A program made the translations under genes and the position numbers. The notes beneath the pieces are model-generated. The model did not search any database. It was not told the DNA's origin and worked only from the letters and a program-made list of their open reading frames with translations. This document shows, piece by piece, positions 21,853 to 25,639 of a stretch of DNA of 25,639 bases (positions are counted from its first letter, which is position 1; each line of letters starts with the position of its first letter). The stretch comes from a virus, in IMG/VR virus record IMGVR_UViG_3300031746_000155, positions 1 through 25,639 of that record. One strand, written 5' to 3'.

Positions 21853-22073
21853 TGATCTACCCCGCGACCAACTTTAAGATCCGGCTTCTGGAACATCCGA
21901 TCATCTTGAAAGATGGAGAGAAAACAAAATTCGGACGATTCAATATCAAAAAGAAATACAGGGTCTATTCTGTCTTCGATAACGGCGACGGGAAAAGCCC
22001 GACTCAGTTTCTGCTGGCCGATGAGGATGGAAAATTCCTCTGGCTTGCAACGGGCATTTGCAGGAGAGCATAG
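21852..22073 (+). CDS. Small SH3-like unknown protein
   Basis: Start ATG 21852 overlaps the previous stop (TGATG) and begins MIYPATNFKI; an upstream ATG at 21834 lies inside the previous gene and is rejected. The 73-residue product reads as a small all-beta fold with KKKYRVYSVFDNGDG and TQFLLADEDGKFLWL, resembling an SH3-like barrel. I do not recognise it. It stands between two fibre-type genes, so it may be a tail accessory or a regulatory protein. Confidence 0.6.
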   Translation: MIYPATNFKIRLLEHPIILKDGEKTKFGRFNIKKKYRVYSVFDNGDGKSPTQFLLADEDGKFLWLATGICRRA

Positions 22074-22088
22074 CGGGAGGGACTTATC

Positions 22089-22679
22089 ATGGCCAAGATA
22101 GGCTATTTCAATAACGCTACGGACGACACCGGAGCCCCGAGGGCCGCCACAATCACGGTCTATAACGCGGGCACCGCGGTCCTAGCCACGATCTATGCCG
22201 ACGCCGGCGGGACGATCGTCAAGGACAACCCCTTCATCACGGACGTCCTCGGCCGCTTTCAATTCTTTGCCGCCTCTGGAGCCTATGACCTTGAGGTGAG
22301 TGGTACGGGGATTACGACCTATAAGGTTGAGTCCATCCCCCTGGGAAACCCTCCTCCCGTGATTCAAAATAAAACAGACAATTATGCGGCGATACCAGGC
22401 GACCTTAATGGAATTATAACCATAAACTCGGCTTCGGATAAAACAATCATGCTCCCGACCGTTGACTCCTTGAACATCGGAGAATTTCTTACAATCATCA
22501 AGCTCGGGGCCGGGGCGGTGACGATTTTACGCGCCGACTCCGACACGATTAATGGTGCCGCGCAAGCCAAGAACGCGATGGGCGATGACCTATTTTCAAC
22601 GATTACTCTCAGGCTCATTTCAGCGACGGCCTGGGTCATCGATTACATGAGCAATCCCCTTGGATGGATTCTAAGTTAG
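22089..22679 (+). CDS. Tail fibre/appendage adaptor protein
   Basis: The 196-residue protein starts with a common tail-appendage pattern: ITVYNAGTAVLATIYADAG, then KDNPFITDVLGRFQFFAASGAYDLEVSG. This is a small beta domain often found at the attachment end of tail fibres and spikes. It is followed by a second beta-rich part: NGIITINSASDKTIMLPTVDSLNIGEFLTIIKL. Start ATG is preceded by GGGAGG. The protein is short and carries no enzymatic spike domain, so it may be a joint to which a longer fibre binds. Confidence 0.68.
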   Translation: MAKIGYFNNATDDTGAPRAATITVYNAGTAVLATIYADAGGTIVKDNPFITDVLGRFQFFAASGAYDLEVSGTGITTYKVESIPLGNPPPVIQNKTDNYAAIPGDLNGIITINSASDKTIMLPTVDSLNIGEFLTIIKLGAGAVTILRADSDTINGAAQAKNAMGDDLFSTITLRLISATAWVIDYMSNPLGWILS

Positions 22680-22688
22680 GAGGAAAAG

Positions 22689-23747
22689 ATGAAAAAAAAC
22701 ATCCGTCAATGTCTTCTCGTTATTTTTATTTTGGCCTTTTGCGCAATTTCTGTTTTTGCCCAGCCTGCCGTAAAGGTCAGGGTTTGGAATTCCGCATATA
22801 ACCATTATTTCACCTTGGCATGGCCGGAGGCGGATTCCGCGAATCGGATGCTCAATTTTACGTTGGCTGGAGAGGATAGAAGCCTCAGCCTTGCCGGCGA
22901 TTTCACCCTAAGCGGAAGTAATCAAGTTGCCAACTGGACAGCAACTACGGCGGTTTATTCCCCATCTATTTATGGTGGAACCGGAGTGGACGGAGACCTG
23001 AATTTATATTCAACTTCAAACGCGACAAGAGGAACGGTCACCGTTAATGACCCGATAGAGATTCCATCGACAGGCCGGAATTTAAAAACATGGTGGAACT
23101 TTGAGGAATTTATTCAAAGATCAGTTACGGCAAGCATATCAGGGATTTGGGCAGGTAATCAAAGCGGAACCGGGGCGACTAGCTCAGATCAGGTTGGCAC
23201 TAATCTTCGTCCAGGTCTCAATCAGCTTACAACGGGGACTACGGCTACCGGATATGCCTATCTTTACACGGGCGGCGCAGCTTTGGGTGCTTTTTTATTC
23301 GGGAACGGGACTTATACGATGGAAGGCGATATTTATATCGGCAATCTTTCCGATGTAACGGAAACATATACTCTTCGATTTGGATTCGGAGATTCGGGAA
23401 CAGGCACTCCGGTTGATGGTGCATATTTTTATTACACTGATGCCGGAGCAAATCCAAATTGGTATCGAAATACGGTATCCAATTCGGTCTTAACTTCTAC
23501 TGATACGACCGTGGCCGCAGTCGCTGGAGCATGGATAAGGCTCAAGGTCGTGGTCAATTTGAATGCAACGTCTGTAGAATATTTTATAAATGGAACTTCC
23601 GTAGGATCGAATGTGGCAAATATTCCGAGTGGGGCAGGTCGCAATACGGCGGCTATTTATTCTCTCATTAAATCAGCGGGGACAACAAGCCGATATGCGC
23701 GAATAGATTGGGCTTGGCTTCATATTGATTTGACGGCTTCGAGGTAA
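22689..23747 (+). CDS. Exported fibre-like protein with LamG-type domain
   Basis: A 352-residue protein with a clear Sec signal at the N-terminus: MKKNIR, a hydrophobic core about 8-20, and VFA-Q with probable cleavage after Ala24. Residues about 45-75 (RMLNFTLAGEDRSLSLAGDFTLSGS) look like repeats in phage fibre shafts. Residues about 185-350 look like a LamG/concanavalin-type jelly roll, with YTMEGDIYIGNLSD, YTLRFGFGDSG and WIRLKVVVNLNATSVEYFING. Fibre proteins act in the cytoplasm, so a signal peptide is unexpected. The ribosome site (TAGGAGGA) is strong and the base composition is visibly more AT-rich than the preceding genes. It may be a host-surface or secreted protein rather than a virion part. 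Confidence 0.65.
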   Translation: MKKNIRQCLLVIFILAFCAISVFAQPAVKVRVWNSAYNHYFTLAWPEADSANRMLNFTLAGEDRSLSLAGDFTLSGSNQVANWTATTAVYSPSIYGGTGVDGDLNLYSTSNATRGTVTVNDPIEIPSTGRNLKTWWNFEEFIQRSVTASISGIWAGNQSGTGATSSDQVGTNLRPGLNQLTTGTTATGYAYLYTGGAALGAFLFGNGTYTMEGDIYIGNLSDVTETYTLRFGFGDSGTGTPVDGAYFYYTDAGANPNWYRNTVSNSVLTSTDTTVAAVAGAWIRLKVVVNLNATSVEYFINGTSVGSNVANIPSGAGRNTAAIYSLIKSAGTTSRYARIDWAWLHIDLTASR

Positions 23748-24064
23748 TGAAAATGCCAATATTAGAAAATGGTCCGGGTTGCATAATCAATGATGATAAT
23801 GTCCAGCCGAATACTATTTTGGATACAGGCATCACCAACGCGGCGGTTGGCCAATTATGGGGCGTGGATGTCACTTCCGGTTATCAAGGGATGTATCTTA
23901 TCGGCAAGGGGACAATTCTCCAGGTGGCCGCATCCACGTTTCTTTCAATGGTCAAAGATACGCCGAATAAGATAAATATATATTTTAACGGCGGGACGCT
24001 AAAAATCCAGAATAAATTAGGAAGCGTTCGGTATCTTTATGTGAAATTCGAAGGACTTATTTAA
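23747..24064 (+). CDS. Unknown small protein in fibre region
   Basis: A 105-residue product beginning MKMPILENGPGCIINDD. Start overlaps the previous stop by one base; ATG 23753 is an alternative. The sequence has beta-like stretches (MYLIGKGTILQVAASTF, INIYFNGGTLKIQ) and no catalytic motif. It shares the AT-rich composition of the upstream gene, so the two may have arrived together. Role unknown. Confidence 0.5.
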   Translation: MKMPILENGPGCIINDDNVQPNTILDTGITNAAVGQLWGVDVTSGYQGMYLIGKGTILQVAASTFLSMVKDTPNKINIYFNGGTLKIQNKLGSVRYLYVKFEGLI

Positions 24065-24065
24065 A

Positions 24066-25415
24066 ATGAAAAAACTAACTCTACTTTTGATCTTGGCTCT
24101 GGCTCTTGTCTTTACCGCCTGCCCGCCGCCGCATCCGCAGACGGTCCAGGTCGAGGTCTGCTCAACGAGCAGCCTGCTGCCCGTGGAGTGGTGCCCGGTT
24201 AAAGAGGTGCGGACTTTCACGATCGGACAGCAACCGACTACGCCCTGTCAGGTCCATAGGGGGGTCAAGGTTTGCTCCGAGACCGGCCGGCGGGCCGTGG
24301 CCTGCTGCCCGGATGTGGTCGAGGTCGCTGAGGCTGGGGCCCCCGATCTCTATTGCCGGCGTCATGCACGGAACGTCTTGGCCTCCCCCTGGCTGGTCCT
24401 GGCCTGGCTGGATGCCCAGAGCAAGTGGCAAAGATATACGCCGGAAGAAAAGGAGCAGTTTTGTCAGCGCGTAGGCGGAGCCGGGCTTTTCGTCATGAGA
24501 ATATTTTTTCCAGGTTGGGCTGATGATGGACCTAACGGTTGCGTGTTTCCCTATGAACAAGAGGCAGACGGTGGATGGAATCTTGATAAACCGAACCCAC
24601 TCTATTATGAGAATCTTCATGACATGGCCACCATGCTCGGCCGCTATGAAGTCGGCCTCTATGTGGACATGGCCGATCAGTGCTCCTGGGACCGGCCCTG
24701 GGATTGTTGGCGTCGGAACATCAATGGCGTCTATGGCTGGATGGATACTTCGCCAACCGCCCTGGCCTACTGGAAGGCGGCGGTTGACCGGGTACTGGCC
24801 GCGATAGGCGGCTCAGAAGGGAATATCATCGGCCTGGGGAATGAACTCCAGCGTTTCGATGATGATGACGTTACCCTGGCTTGGGCTCTGGCCTGGGCTA
24901 AGCCGAGAGTGGATTATCTCATCGGCCTCGGGATCGCCAAGCCGATCACGTTCTCAGGCGGTGGTCGGACAGCCCATAAGATCGTCGGGGCCATCTCGGA
25001 TGAGGACGGGAATTATCCCGACAATTCCTATCTCGCAATTATAGAGCATGGGATCGCCCTTGTAGATCACACCCCGCCCGGCTCCACGTCCCTTGAGGCT
25101 TGGCTGGCCGGCTACTCCAAGTTTCATCTACTTGGCCTATCAGACGACGGCGGTACGACTCAGACCTGGAATCAGATCCCGCCCGAGAAGCGGGGGACGT
25201 GCTCCGGGGATTGCTGCCAGGCGAATGTAGCCGAGAAGATCAAGCTCATAAAACTATTCAGTCAGTATTTCGTCGAAGGTCAATTCCGAATCGTTGAATT
25301 TTTGCCCAGGGAGATATCCTGGAATGAGCATATCTCCGCCCTGGCCGACGAAAGCCTTGAGGCGTTTTGGAGGGTCGGGCTGGAGTTCGGAGTGGATGTC
25401 AGGCGGACGTTTTAG
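24066..25415 (+). CDS. Putative glycosidase-fold lipoprotein with duplicated Cys/His motifs
   Basis: Residues 1-18 are a lipoprotein signal with FTAC (lipidated Cys19 likely; Phe at -3 is less common). Residues 32-64 and 70-100 are two tandem motifs, C-x10-CP-x16-C-x2-H and C-x10-CP-x14-C-x2-H, reminiscent of the C-rich region near the end of class A penicillin-binding proteins. The rest (about 105-449) resembles a (beta/alpha)8 glycosidase fold. IIGLGNELQRF has the Asn-Glu (259-260) of clan GH-A acid/base sites, and a possible second Glu lies in RIVEFLPREI (Glu411). It ends on TAG overlapping a convergent gene. A host-surface moron, exclusion factor or envelope hydrolase is possible; no exact family is claimed. 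Confidence 0.6.
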   Translation: MKKLTLLLILALALVFTACPPPHPQTVQVEVCSTSSLLPVEWCPVKEVRTFTIGQQPTTPCQVHRGVKVCSETGRRAVACCPDVVEVAEAGAPDLYCRRHARNVLASPWLVLAWLDAQSKWQRYTPEEKEQFCQRVGGAGLFVMRIFFPGWADDGPNGCVFPYEQEADGGWNLDKPNPLYYENLHDMATMLGRYEVGLYVDMADQCSWDRPWDCWRRNINGVYGWMDTSPTALAYWKAAVDRVLAAIGGSEGNIIGLGNELQRFDDDDVTLAWALAWAKPRVDYLIGLGIAKPITFSGGGRTAHKIVGAISDEDGNYPDNSYLAIIEHGIALVDHTPPGSTSLEAWLAGYSKFHLLGLSDDGGTTQTWNQIPPEKRGTCSGDCCQANVAEKIKLIKLFSQYFVEGQFRIVEFLPREISWNEHISALADESLEAFWRVGLEFGVDVRRTF

Positions 25416-25639
25416 CGGCGCATTTTTTCTTTAAATTTTGCGGCTATCTCATCCCGAATTTTATCAAGTTCTTCTATAACAGCCGTGCCTACTGCAACTG
25501 CCCCGATTTGAGAAACATGAATTTCAACCTGGGTCTCAGCCTGGATTCGTTTAAAAGTGGCCATTACTTTAAGCTGATCTTTTTCTCCGATTAGATAGGG
25601 GTCCTTGTATCCCATTGCTGCAAGCACAGCGTCAGGATG
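25412..25639 (-). CDS. Convergent gene fragment, unknown
   Basis: On the minus strand the frame is open from the right edge to TAA, with stop codons of the two convergent genes overlapping by four bases. The visible part (about 75 residues) includes HPDAVLAAMGYKDPYLIGEKDQL and then a Lys/Glu-rich C-terminal helix (IEELDKIRDEIAAKFKEKMRR). GTG at 25627 or ATG at 25618 could be a start, but neither has a ribosome site, so the true N-terminus is probably outside the window. I do not recognise a family. Its opposite direction suggests the end of the late operon. Confidence 0.5.
   Translation of the reverse strand, partial: HPDAVLAAMGYKDPYLIGEKDQLKVMATFKRIQAETQVEIHVSQIGAVAVGTAVIEELDKIRDEIAAKFKEKMRR

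Overview
The window is a contiguous stretch of the late (virion morphogenesis) region of a long-tailed, non-contractile (siphovirus-type) phage or prophage. Almost every gene is on the + strand, and most neighbours are packed stop-to-start with 1-4 base overlaps. No integrase, repressor, replication, tRNA or CRISPR feature is visible, so free phage and prophage cannot be told apart. The host is probably a Gram-negative bacterium of moderately high GC content: two late genes carry Sec or lipoprotein signals, and the embedded glycosyltransferases belong to the heptosyltransferase-like GT9 type usually linked to LPS. The sequence does not identify the species.

Layout. Positions 1-5603 hold the packaging and head module: large terminase (5' end outside the window), portal, a small unknown protein, a prohead protease with a nested in-frame scaffold, a DUF2190-type decoration protein, and the major capsid protein followed by a strong intrinsic terminator. 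Positions 5678-11197 hold a four-gene metabolic cassette: a three-domain glycosyltransferase, a zinc-type dehydrogenase, a compact TPP enzyme and a short-chain dehydrogenase, translationally coupled to each other and to the next morphogenesis gene. Positions 11194-14326 hold the neck genes: DnaT-like adaptor, Mu F-like minor head protein, head-tail joining protein, HK97 gp10-like protein and tail terminator. Positions 14326-20734 hold the tail: an unknown protein, tail tube, a probable abundant small virion protein, tail assembly chaperones G and GT (programmed -1 frameshift), tape measure, distal tail protein and baseplate hub. Positions 20743-24064 hold receptor-binding or fibre-like proteins, including one with a Sec signal peptide. 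Positions 24066-25415 encode a putative glycosidase-fold lipoprotein. A convergent minus-strand gene runs off the right edge.

The most unusual element is the 5.5 kb cassette inside the head/neck operon. Its enzymes look like a set that would modify a sugar or sugar nucleotide (oxidoreductases plus a TPP-dependent C-C bond or acyl/ketol transfer enzyme) and then transfer sugars (a GGGPSL/DUF115-like domain plus two GT-B domains). The inferred role is phage-directed glycan modification, either of the virion or of the host envelope. No substrate can be assigned from sequence alone.
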